From positions 1 through 9,767 of the forward strand of contig JAFAHP010000117.1 of assembly GCA_019237175.1 (NCBI GenBank): DNA of 9,767 nt. Reading direction: 5' to 3'. The position numbers and the translations under genes are program-made. This document shows positions 1 to 6,774 of the stretch, piece by piece (position 1 is the first letter of the stretch; each line of letters begins with the position of its first letter). The DNA comes from Alphaproteobacteria bacterium (GTDB taxonomy: Bacteria > Pseudomonadota > Alphaproteobacteria > ATCC43930 > CGMCC-115725). The notes beneath the pieces were generated by a model. The model did not search any database. It was not told where the DNA came from and worked only from the letters and a program-made list of their open reading frames with translations.

Positions 1-61
1 GAACCGCCGATATGATCGCCGATAACCTCCGGTGCGCGCCATGCGCCGAGATAGGTCGGGC

Positions 62-688
62 TCAGCGCTGCATCGAGCTACCCGAGCTCTCGCTCGTGCT
101 TGTTGCACGACCGGCTGCGACCCCGGTCTCCCCGGCAAGCGCTTTGGCCTCGGCAAGGTGTTGCCGAAGTACCGGAATCATGTTCCCTGCAAAGCTCTTG
201 ATCATTGGATTTTGCCCGGTACCGGCTTCCTTTTCGAATACCGGGATGGTCTTTTCATGGTCGGCGACTTGATCCTGAATGTATTCCCGATCGAATCCCC
301 TGCCGCTGAGACCTTCCAGTTTCCGGTGCATTTGTTGTTGTTCGGTAGTCAGGGTCGGCTCGAAAGGCTGAGCTTGAGTGGCCAGAATTGTTTTCAGCCA
401 GTTATTCGCGACGATGCCGTGATCGGTGTACATCCAGCGGCCAAATTCCCGGGTCGCCGGCGTGGCTCCCTTGCGCTCAGCCAATTTGCCGAGGTCGGCC
501 TCGGCGAGACTGCCGGCGCCGGCTTCCTTGACAAACGCCTGATCCTGCTCGCTCAAGGTGGGAGTTCCGGTCGCCGGGGACTGAACGGCACCGGGCGGCT
601 CGAGGGTCCGAACGCCGGCGGTTTGGGCCCATGCGGGTGCCGAGATCAGCAGTGCACAAACCGAGGCGGTCGCAAAGAACTCTTTCAT
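62..688 (-). CDS. Secreted DUF4142 domain protein
   Basis: The protein has 208 residues. Residues 1-21 form a signal peptide: a short charged start (MKEFF), a hydrophobic core and an AWA-Q type cleavage site, so export to the periplasm or envelope is likely. Residues about 49-187 match the DUF4142 pattern: an opening DQAFVKEAGAGSLAEADLGK, a GATPATREFGRWMYTDH segment and a final helix with MIPVLRQHLAEAKAL. The family is helical, resembles ferritin-like bundles and has no settled biochemical role. The tail (about 188-208) is Ser/Thr/Gly-rich and low in complexity. The open frame continues upstream to about 874, but the ATG at 688 is preferred because the signal peptide begins there and an AGGAG ribosome binding site lies just upstream; the upstream extension would overlap the methyltransferase gene. 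It lies 85 bases downstream of that gene on the same strand, so co-transcription is possible but not shown. Confidence 0.85.
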   Translation of the reverse strand: MKEFFATASVCALLISAPAWAQTAGVRTLEPPGAVQSPATGTPTLSEQDQAFVKEAGAGSLAEADLGKLAERKGATPATREFGRWMYTDHGIVANNWLKTILATQAQPFEPTLTTEQQQMHRKLEGLSGRGFDREYIQDQVADHEKTIPVFEKEAGTGQNPMIKSFAGNMIPVLRQHLAEAKALAGETGVAAGRATSTSESSGSSMQR

Positions 689-773
689 CGATGGCTCCTG
701 CAAGCGGAAAGATGCCCGTGCAACGCCCTGGCGCGGTTCCCGTTCCACACCGGAAGGGCCGCCAATTCGCGGG

Positions 774-1427
774 TCAGCCGGGCAGCAGTTGCCACACGAT
801 GGTTTCGCGACTGGCGCGGTCTTCGAGCTCGAGGCTCGTCGGAACAATATATCGTGCGCGTTCGACGAGCCCACCGGCCGGTAGATAGGCTCGGCCGGGG
901 TCGCCGAGCAGCACTAGCGCACCATTTCCAGCGAGCCCGCACAACCACGGGACGACCCGCTCCGCCATTTCGCGCTCGTAGCAGACATCACCGGCGGTGA
1001 CGACCTCCCACCCCGGGTCGGCAGCGCCAACGACGTCTGCCGTAATGATGTCGACGTCTGCTTCGTTGAGGGATGTATTGAGCGCGATTGCCGCTGCGGC
1101 GAAGGGGTCGATCTCGGCGGCGAATACACGATATGCGCCGGCTTTGGCGGCGGCGATGGCGACAAGACCCGATCCCGATCCGAAATCGAGCATGGTTTTT
1201 CCGGCGACGGTTATGGGGTGGTCGAAGAGGTAGCGCGCGAGCGCCTGACCACCGGCCCATGCGAACGCCCAAAACGGCGGCGGCACGGCGCCGCGCGCCA
1301 GGCTTTCCTCGCTGGCCTGCCAGATCGGCGTGACCTCGGTGGCGAGATGAAGGCGAAGCTCCGGCACCAGCGGTGGTGCGGTGATCACCGTGTTGCGCTG
1401 CACAAAGGCCGCCCGGTCTGCCGACAT
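774..1427 (-). CDS. SAM methyltransferase, EtfB lysine methyltransferase (METTL20/ETFBKMT)-like
   Basis: The protein has 217 residues and a seven-beta-strand (class I) methyltransferase fold. Visible landmarks are PPPFWAFAWAGGQALARYL (about 49-67), the SAM-binding loop LDFGSGSGLVAIAAA (80-94), the acidic residue after strand 2 in AAEIDP (103-108), the post-II motif GDVCYE (146-151) and LLGDPGRAYLP (173-183). The PFWA..WPGGQAL-like segment together with GDPGR is characteristic of the METTL20 group, which methylates lysines of the electron transfer flavoprotein beta subunit next to its recognition loop and tunes electron transfer to dehydrogenases. The activity is inferred from these motifs; a related small-protein or nicotinamide-type methyltransferase is the alternative. 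The open frame runs back to 1553, but that part overlaps ubiA, so the ATG at 1427 is chosen. It lies 4 bases after the ubiA stop with no strong ribosome binding site, which suggests translational coupling to ubiA. Confidence 0.8.
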   Translation of the reverse strand: MSADRAAFVQRNTVITAPPLVPELRLHLATEVTPIWQASEESLARGAVPPPFWAFAWAGGQALARYLFDHPITVAGKTMLDFGSGSGLVAIAAAKAGAYRVFAAEIDPFAAAAIALNTSLNEADVDIITADVVGAADPGWEVVTAGDVCYEREMAERVVPWLCGLAGNGALVLLGDPGRAYLPAGGLVERARYIVPTSLELEDRASRETIVWQLLPG

Positions 1428-1431
1428 CGAA

Positions 1432-2397
1432 TCAGACGAGGCGACCGCCGACGATCCCGGCAAGAACCAGCCATCCGACAAGACGGTTCGAACGGAATTT
1501 GGCGAGGCAATCGGTCGGGTCGTCGATATCGACGCGTGCCGCCTGCCAGGCAAGCTGCACCGCTGCCGCCGCTAATCCCGCCCAGAACAACGGACCAACC
1601 CCAGCGCTTCGGCCGGCGGCCGCCCACAGCGCCGAGGCCGCAGCGTAGAAGACAAAAAGCCATGGGCGGGTTTTCTGCCCGAGCGCCAAGGCCGAGGATT
1701 TGACCCCGATGCGGAGGTCGTCCTCCTTGTCCTGATGCGCATAGATCGTGTCGTAGCCGATCGTCCAGAACACACCGCCGAGGTATAAAAACAGCGGGGG
1801 CCAGGCGAGGGTGCCCGTGACCGCGGTCCAGCCAATCAGCGCCCCCCAATTGAAGTTGAGGCCGAGAAAGAGTTGCGGCCAATAGGTGACCCGCTTCATG
1901 AACGGATAGGTGCCGATCAGCCCGAGAACCGCAAATCCCAACGCGATGCTGAGCCGGTTCAGGCTGAACAGCACCGCCGCCCCGACGGCAAGTTGCGCGG
2001 TTAAAAACGCGGCCGCTTGCGGCACGCCGACGGCACCGCTCGGGAGCGGACGCAGCCGGGTCCGCGCAACCTGTGCGTCATAATCACGATCGGCGATGTC
2101 GTTCAAGGTGCAGCCCGCGCCGCGCATGACGAGGGCGCCGATCCCGAACAACGCCATCAGCACCGGATCGGGCCAGCCTTGCGCCGCCAGCGCGATGCCC
2201 CACCAGCCCGGAAACAGCAAGAGCCAGGTCCCGATCGGCCGATCGAGGCGCGCCAGCCGGACGTAAGGCCCGATGCCGGCCGGCAGCAGACGTTCGACCC
2301 AGTCATCAGGGCGAATGTCGCTCGGACCAATCCTTACCGCGGGTACCCCATGACCCTCTCCGCCCCCGCAGGCGGAGCCCGCGGGCTCGCGGCTCAT
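1432..2397 (-). CDS. ubiA: 4-hydroxybenzoate polyprenyltransferase (ubiquinone biosynthesis)
   Basis: This integral membrane prenyltransferase attaches the polyprenyl tail to 4-hydroxybenzoate, the first membrane step of ubiquinone synthesis. With the ATG at 2397 it has 321 residues. The family signature is clear: LARLDRPIGTWLLLFPGWWG (48-67), the first Asp-rich motif NDIADRDYD (99-107), RTRLRPLPSGAV (112-123) and the second Asp-rich motif YDTIYAHQDKEDD (215-227). Both motifs bind the Mg-diphosphate substrate and both look intact. Hydrophobic stretches between and after them fit the usual eight or nine membrane helices. The start is uncertain: conserved sequence begins only near SDIRPDDWVERLLPA (26-40), and everything upstream, including the ATGs at 2397, 2541 and 2616, is encoded by or lies beyond a GC-rich palindromic repeat. 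The methyltransferase gene follows after 4 bases. Confidence 0.93.
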   Translation of the reverse strand: MSREPAGSACGGGEGHGVPAVRIGPSDIRPDDWVERLLPAGIGPYVRLARLDRPIGTWLLLFPGWWGIALAAQGWPDPVLMALFGIGALVMRGAGCTLNDIADRDYDAQVARTRLRPLPSGAVGVPQAAAFLTAQLAVGAAVLFSLNRLSIALGFAVLGLIGTYPFMKRVTYWPQLFLGLNFNWGALIGWTAVTGTLAWPPLFLYLGGVFWTIGYDTIYAHQDKEDDLRIGVKSSALALGQKTRPWLFVFYAAASALWAAAGRSAGVGPLFWAGLAAAAVQLAWQAARVDIDDPTDCLAKFRSNRLVGWLVLAGIVGGRLV

Positions 2398-2546
2398 ACC
2401 GCGCCGGGTCCCCTCCCCCGGATCAACTCCGGGACAGGCCGTCTCCTCCGCCCGGCGGCGGCGAGGCTCACCGTTGGCGCTTTGTTCTCTTCCGCCCGCG
2501 TGCGGCGGGATTGGGCCGGGGTGAGGTGGGCGGCTCGACATTTTTC
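2350..2546. repeat. Composite GC-rich palindromic repeat at the ubiA 5' end
   Basis: Several inverted repeats are packed together here: CTCCGCC/GGCGGAG arms at 2358-2364 and 2371-2377, a perfect 14-base palindrome at 2375-2388, a CCCGGA-loop-TCCGGG hairpin near 2417-2435, and CCCGC/GCGGG arms near 2496-2515. On the minus strand it opens with CCGCCCACCTCACCCCGGCC and ends with GGCGGAGAGGGTC, the style of dispersed intergenic repeat common in alphaproteobacteria. Translated in the ubiA frame it gives Pro/Gly/Arg-rich peptide (PPHPGPIPPHAGGRE), typical of spurious coding through such elements. It shares the 10-mer CTCGCGGCTC (2386-2395) with the tsf-pyrH spacer (7832-7841). The boundaries are estimates. 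Confidence 0.6.
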
Positions 2547-2660
2547 GCCATTCACTTCTAACGAGGCTCCGCCTCAGACCGACGAGGCATGTGGCGGCGC
2601 ACACATAATTTGACACATTCGCATCAAGTTTGGCGACTCAAGCAGAGCTAGTCAGAGACG

Positions 2661-2997
2661 GTGAAGTTTGCGTGCTTTACCATCGATCCTGCGGTTTGCA
2701 CCGGGATGCCGTGTATTCGCGGGCTGCGATTTCCGGTCGCCGGTGCTCGGGCTGCTCATGATCCGGGAGACGCGCGAGCAAATGTTGGTCAACTATCCGT
2801 CTTTGGAGTCGGAGGATATAGGCACTTTGGCTCATCTTATGACTTCGAGGTCACCGCTGAGAACGGCGAAGATGGTGCGCGGCGAAGTCACCGCCTCCGC
2901 CGGTGCAGGGATTCCGCCTTCGCTCAATGTGGCGGAGGCCGAGTGTCGGGCGAAAGAAGTGCGCAGGCGATCGGAACAGCAATCGAGGTCGCGCTGA
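2661..2997 (+). pseudogene. Frameshifted DUF433 (VapB-like antitoxin) relic
   Basis: A GTG-started frame encodes FTIDPAVCTGMPCIRGLRFPVA, the typical N-terminal half of DUF433 proteins (usual form: ITIDP..CGGKPCIRGLR.PV). The second half, VLGLLMIRETREQMLVNYP followed by SLESEDIGTLAHL, appears in the next frame, which joins at about 2742. Relative to family spacing, one extra base or two missing bases break the gene there. The downstream frame runs to a TGA at 2995-2997, but its last 50 or so residues do not resemble the family. DUF433 proteins are usually small antitoxin-like DNA-binding proteins paired with a DUF5615 PIN-like toxin; I see no such toxin in the 65 bases that follow or in any frame of this gap. 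It is probably a dead remnant. A sequencing error could mimic the frameshift. Confidence 0.72.
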
Positions 2998-3062
2998 TTA
3001 CGCTCTCGACTTCACACCGGAAGCGATTGACTGCGTTCCAGGCTCGTCCAATGGCAAAATCT

Positions 3063-5384
3063 TCAGTGCGCTTTGCTAGCGATGCCCAAGAGTTGTTGAA
3101 CGCGCCGCAGTGGCTGATCGGCGATGGCCAGATGGCTCCACTCCTCGCCCATATTATCGTCGGTCACCTTCGCGAGGCCTTTGGTGCGCGCAAGAACGCC
3201 GCCGCAATCCTCGATCGCTGCGTCGGGACGCGCCTCGCCGAGGGGCGGCGGCGCCAGCAGCGAGACGATCTGGTCGAGACGAGCGCGCTCGTCCGGCCGG
3301 TTGAAGTCGAGCACCGGGCTGCCGTTGATCCGATAAGCCGCGAGCGTTCGGCGCAGACGGTTGGGATCGAGGGTTATCGGCGTCGTGCTTAAGACCAAAT
3401 TGTTGATTAGGCGCACGCCTGGAAAGAGCGCGCAGCCGGTGCGCTGCACGCGAAGCGAGCCGGTCGTGTTATAGAGGAAGACACCACCGTCGCGCAGATG
3501 CGCCGCCGTCAGCCGCAAATACGCTTCGGACAGCAGGTTGGTGACATTCGGGCGGAAAAACCAGGTGGTATTCTGGATGATGGCGTCGAACTTGCGTTCA
3601 GGATGCCGGCTGAGCCAACGCCGGCCGTCGTCGATGACGATTTCCACCTTGGGATCGTGAAGAAGGCTCGCCACTACCGGATATTGTCGCACGATCTCGA
3701 GATAGCCGGGATTGATCTCGACGATGGTGAGGTGCTTGACCTGGGGATGGTTGGCAATGACCTGCGCCCATGCCCCGGTTGCGAGCCCGATCATCAGCAC
3801 CTGTTTGGGGTCGGGATGGAAGAGGCTCAACGAGAACGGACGGATCAGCAAGTTCTCGTCGTGCATCAGGTCGACGGCTATGCGTCCGTCGTACATGCCG
3901 CTGCCATAGACGTTGAGCGCCTCATCGACATTGATGACGCCGTCGCGGTTCTCAACCGTGTTGCGGAAGTGCGTACCCGGCGCAAGCCGGCTGTTCGTCA
4001 AGAGGCGGTGGTAAAACCCGTCGAAGAGGATGCCGGCGGAAGCGGGCATCGCCAAACCCGCGATCAGCGCCCCCGCTGCGATAGGCTGCCAACGGCGGCG
4101 CGGCAGCCCGCCCTTCACGGCAACAGCACCCGCCAGCGCGACGCCCGCCATTCCGAGCAGCGCCGAGATGCCGGCGATCGAGAGCATGTCCATCAGCAGG
4201 AAGCCGGTGGCGAGCGTGCCTGCAACCGAGCCCAGGATGTTCGCGAGATAGATGAGGCTCACCCCGGCACCGGCCTTGTCGTCTGGGCTCACCCCGTAAT
4301 GGCAGATGAGCGGAAAGGCCATGCCGCCGAGAGTCGTCTGCGCGAAGATCATCAGCAGCATCGGCCAGAAATATCCAAGCGCCGAGGCGGCGCTCAAAGC
4401 GGCGAGCGGGAGCAAAAAAAAACCGAGAATGCTCGCGCCCAGGATCGAGAGAGCGATGAGGAAGGTGCACTGTGCCTGCTCTAGCGGCTGCCGGAAGCGC
4501 GCGCGCACCCTGAGGGCGCCGTTGGCGACCCCGGCGAGATAGACCCCGAGCACCAACGCGAACGCAGGGCTGCCGTTGCTGGCCAGCGAGAACGCGCGAA
4601 ACCAGACGATCTCGTAGGAGAGCGATACGTAGCCGAGGAGGCCGGCAAGCAGGATGGCAAAGCAGAGCTCCGATCGCGCGCGCCGCTGCGCTCCGCTTAG
4701 GGCGTCGGGCACCGGGGTCGCAGCCGGGTGCGGCGCACGGCCGCGCCGGCGCCAGGCCTCGCCCAAGGCCGACCCGCCGACCATCAAATTGATCGCAGCG
4801 GCAAGGGTGACGGTGCCCTGCATGCCGAAACGGTCCATGACAAAGACGACGCTCAACAGGCATGCCGTCGCCGAGCCTACCGTGTTGACGCAATAAAGAA
4901 GACCCACCGACTGGCCGACATTGTGCGAGCGCCGGACGAGATAGGCCGCGAGGAGAGGAAGCGTCGAGCCCATGAAGAGCGTCGGCACAAAGAGCAGCGC
5001 GAGCGTGACGAGGGCCAAAGCGACGGTCGGCAGGTGGAGGCTATGGGCCCCGACCCAGGTGATGATTCGCAGCGAGAATACCCCATAGGCGGCGACGGTC
5101 AGCTCGATCGCGCCAAAGGTCGCCAGCAAATCGAGCCGTGGTGCGCGTGACAGGCGCCCGCCGGCGAGGCTGCCGAAGCCGAGCCCCAGCAAAAAGCCCG
5201 CGACCACCAGCGTCACGGCCTCGATATTGATGCCAAACATCGTGAAGAGAGCGCGCTGCCATAGCAGCTGGTAGATCAGCGCCGGCATACCCGAGACGAA
5301 GAATACGACGGCAACCGCCCGCGAGCCGGCATCGACCTCTTGGCCGGGGGCCGAGACCGTCTCGGTCTGGGCGGCGGTGCTCAC
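3063..5384 (-). CDS. Polytopic membrane protein fused to a spermidine-synthase-like domain
   Basis: The protein has 773 residues. Residues about 22-452 contain roughly 12-14 hydrophobic helices (for example 24-44, 54-76, 118-148, 158-183, 239-262, 303-332, 375-398), with a soluble Arg/Pro-rich linker at 211-237. Residues about 490-640 form a Rossmann-like domain of the spermidine synthase family: VLMIGLATGAWAQVI (529-543), the acidic strand-2 end TIVEINPGYLEIV (553-565), VIDDGRRWL (583-591) and FDAIIQNTTWFF (599-610). This matches the fused transporter/spermidine synthase architecture, whose substrate is generally unknown. The Asp of the usual D-[ST]-T-D-P motif, the catalytic base, is replaced here by QNTTW, so true aminopropyl transfer is doubtful. 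Start: the GTG at 5384 follows a GAGGGG ribosome binding site about 10 bases upstream; a TTG at 5402 gives six more residues but has no such site. It is transcribed divergently from rpsB. Confidence 0.85.
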   Translation of the reverse strand: MSTAAQTETVSAPGQEVDAGSRAVAVVFFVSGMPALIYQLLWQRALFTMFGINIEAVTLVVAGFLLGLGFGSLAGGRLSRAPRLDLLATFGAIELTVAAYGVFSLRIITWVGAHSLHLPTVALALVTLALLFVPTLFMGSTLPLLAAYLVRRSHNVGQSVGLLYCVNTVGSATACLLSVVFVMDRFGMQGTVTLAAAINLMVGGSALGEAWRRRGRAPHPAATPVPDALSGAQRRARSELCFAILLAGLLGYVSLSYEIVWFRAFSLASNGSPAFALVLGVYLAGVANGALRVRARFRQPLEQAQCTFLIALSILGASILGFFLLPLAALSAASALGYFWPMLLMIFAQTTLGGMAFPLICHYGVSPDDKAGAGVSLIYLANILGSVAGTLATGFLLMDMLSIAGISALLGMAGVALAGAVAVKGGLPRRRWQPIAAGALIAGLAMPASAGILFDGFYHRLLTNSRLAPGTHFRNTVENRDGVINVDEALNVYGSGMYDGRIAVDLMHDENLLIRPFSLSLFHPDPKQVLMIGLATGAWAQVIANHPQVKHLTIVEINPGYLEIVRQYPVVASLLHDPKVEIVIDDGRRWLSRHPERKFDAIIQNTTWFFRPNVTNLLSEAYLRLTAAHLRDGGVFLYNTTGSLRVQRTGCALFPGVRLINNLVLSTTPITLDPNRLRRTLAAYRINGSPVLDFNRPDERARLDQIVSLLAPPPLGEARPDAAIEDCGGVLARTKGLAKVTDDNMGEEWSHLAIADQPLRRVQQLLGIASKAH

Positions 5385-5654
5385 CCTTCGGCAACCCCTC
5401 AAGATGCGCGGGGATGCAAGCTTCGCTTCCGATTGTCTAGGAAAGGTTAAAGACCCTGCCGAGCCCGATTTCCGGTAGATGAAACCATTACTTTCTCCGC
5501 CTTCCCCGCTGCCTGGGACCGAATCCCGGTCGAATTCTACGGCGAGCCGATATCTCTAGGTACTCGCGGGAACGCATAGGGTGTGCGGATCGCCCGGAGC
5601 ACGGTGAGGAAGCGCGGCCGCCGGCTGCGCTGCGGTGCTCATGCCTCGGCGGCC

Positions 5655-5683
5655 TTGTCAGAAAGCGCCGCCGACCGTAAGTA
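5655..5683 (+). promoter_or_regulatory. Weak candidate promoter for rpsB
   Basis: TTGTCA (5655-5660) matches five of six bases of the -35 consensus, and a 17-base spacer leads to TAAGTA (5678-5683), a poor -10. It would start transcription near 5690 and give a leader of about 120 bases before rpsB. Position and strand fit, but the -10 match is weak. Confidence 0.2.
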
Positions 5684-5775
5684 AATGATGTTCGTAACCC
5701 TCACGCAGGCCTGCGGTCGTCGGCTATTGGCGGGCGGCCGCTCCGGTGTCGGTAGCTCTCGATTGGGGGACCGAT

Positions 5776-5806
5776 TTCTCCTGCGGCGGTCCAACCGGAG
5801 AAGGAG
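5776..5806 (+). promoter_or_regulatory. Possible hairpin over the rpsB ribosome binding site
   Basis: TTCTCC (5776-5781) can pair with GGAGAA (5797-5802) across a 15-base loop. The right arm runs directly into the Shine-Dalgarno AAGGAG (5801-5806), which lies 5 bases before the rpsB ATG. Folding could restrict ribosome access. S2 controls its own operon by translational feedback in enterobacteria, so such a structure is plausible here, but the stem is short and this is inference. Confidence 0.3.
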
Positions 5807-5811
5807 TTCAC

Positions 5812-6666
5812 ATGCTGCCTACCTATACGATGCGCCAGCTCTTGGAAGCCGGCGTCCATTTCGGCCATCATACCCGGCGGTGGAACCCGAAGATGCAGCC
5901 TTACATCTTCGGCGTGCGCAACGGCATCCATATCGTCGACCTCGAACAGACCGTACCGCTCCTGCATCAGGGGTTGCAGGCGATCCGCGACGCGGTTGCC
6001 GCCGGCGGGCGGGTGTTGCTGGTCGGCACCAAGCGCCAGGCGCAGGAGCCGATCGCCGAGGCCGCCAAACGGTGCGGCCAGTATTACGTCAATTACCGAT
6101 GGCTCGGCGGGATGCTGACAAATTTCAAGACGATTTCGCAGTCAATCCGCCGTCTGCGCGAACTGGAGGACCGCATCACCGCCGAGCAGACCGGGCTCAC
6201 CAAGCGCGAGCTCTTGGAGCTGACGCGCGGCCGCGACAAGCTCGAACGGGCCCTCGGCGGCATCAAGGAGATGGGCGGTCTGCCCGATATCCTGTTTGTC
6301 ATCGACACCAACAAGGAGGCGATCGCCGTCGCCGAGGCCAACACCTTGCGCATCCCGGTCGTTGCGATCCTCGACTCGAACTCGTCTCCCGACGGCATCG
6401 CTTACCCGATCCCGGGCAATGACGACGCGATGCGGGCGATCCATCTCTATTGCGAGTTGGTGGCGGCCTCTGTGATCGACGGCTTGCAGGCCGAGATGGC
6501 GGCCTCCGGGGTCGATATCGGCGCCCGCGCCGAGGCGCCGGTCGAGGATGTCCCGGCCGAAGCAACCGGCGAATTCACCGGCGAAACCGCGGAGGAGGAC
6601 GCTCTGATGCCGTCGCTCGACGAGAGGCCGGAGGGCGCGCACGTTGAGCGGGCCGACGCCGAGTGA
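5812..6666 (+). CDS. rpsB: 30S ribosomal protein S2
   Basis: S2 sits between the head and body of the small ribosomal subunit, assembles late and is needed for mRNA binding, together with S1. The 284-residue product opens with MRQLLEAGVHFGHHTRRWNP (7-26) and has YIFGVRNGIHIVDL (31-44), VGTKRQAQEPI (71-81), YVNYRWLGGMLTNFKTI (92-108), an inserted helical hairpin (about 110-155), and PVVAILDSNSSPDGI plus PIPGNDDA (182-206). It is longer than the 241-residue E. coli protein because of an acidic, Ala/Glu-rich tail (about 235-284), a type of extension seen in other alphaproteobacterial S2 proteins. The usual DTN(C/S)DPD stretch reads DSNSSPD. The ATG at 5812 is chosen over the in-frame ATG at 5746 because GGAGAAGGAG precedes it and S2 homology begins there. 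It leads the translation cluster. Confidence 0.97.
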   Translation: MLPTYTMRQLLEAGVHFGHHTRRWNPKMQPYIFGVRNGIHIVDLEQTVPLLHQGLQAIRDAVAAGGRVLLVGTKRQAQEPIAEAAKRCGQYYVNYRWLGGMLTNFKTISQSIRRLRELEDRITAEQTGLTKRELLELTRGRDKLERALGGIKEMGGLPDILFVIDTNKEAIAVAEANTLRIPVVAILDSNSSPDGIAYPIPGNDDAMRAIHLYCELVAASVIDGLQAEMAASGVDIGARAEAPVEDVPAEATGEFTGETAEEDALMPSLDERPEGAHVERADAE

Positions 6667-6695
6667 TTGCACTCACTTGCTGCCGCCTTGCATTT

Positions 6696-6745
6696 GCCCC
6701 CCACCCTTCCCTCCCCGGCAAGCAGGGGAGAGTTAGGGAGGGGGC
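6696..6745. repeat. Imperfect palindromic repeat between rpsB and tsf
   Basis: GCCCCC at the left and GGGGGC at the right close an imperfect 50-base hairpin. The inner part pairs TCCCC (6712-6716 region) with GGGGA around a GGCAAGCA loop, with several mismatches between the outer and inner stems. The sequence is C-rich then G-rich, the form of the common alphaproteobacterial intergenic repeat whose translation reads PPTLPSPASRGELGRGR. No T-run follows, so a simple intrinsic terminator is unlikely; it may still affect mRNA stability or the S2 to EF-Ts ratio. Confidence 0.6.
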
Positions 6746-6774
6746 GAAGCAGCGACAAAGAAGAGGATGAAGAT

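Larger units (their letters stand above)
5385..5811. other. Divergent intergenic region with rpsB leader
   Basis: No convincing gene lies in this 427-base gap. It separates the minus-strand membrane protein from the plus-strand rpsB cluster, so it must carry both promoters unless one is further upstream. It contains several inverted repeats: ggccgccg/cggcggcc at 5616-5623 and 5647-5654, an 11-base pair of arms with one mismatch at 5667-5677 and 5714-5724, and a perfect palindrome gcaggcctgc at 5705-5714. None is followed by a T-run, so a terminator is not supported. Confidence 0.6.

Noticed and set aside
32..1000. Plus-strand open frame of 322 codons
   Set aside because: It runs antisense across both the DUF4142 gene and the methyltransferase gene and is Arg/Gly-rich with no domain.
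2017..2613. Plus-strand open frame antisense to the ubiA 5' end
   Set aside because: It covers ubiA and the palindromic repeat and shows no protein family signature.
2610..2638. TTGACA at 2610-2615 as a promoter for the DUF433 relic
   Set aside because: The -35 match is perfect, but at 17-base spacing the -10 position reads GCGACT, a very poor match.
2998..3062. Possible toxin gene downstream of the DUF433 relic
   Set aside because: No frame across about 2850-3062 resembles a DUF5615 or other PIN-like toxin.
3498..4484. Long plus-strand open frame (328 codons) inside the membrane protein gene
   Set aside because: It is antisense to a gene with clear domain content; its translation is charged and has no recognisable domain, as expected of a shadow frame in GC-rich DNA.
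6142..6672. Minus-strand open frame opposite rpsB
   Set aside because: It is antisense to strongly conserved S2 sequence and has no recognisable motif.
6696..6745. Intrinsic terminator between rpsB and tsf
   Set aside because: The stem is imperfect and no T-run follows; tsf is expected to be co-transcribed with rpsB.
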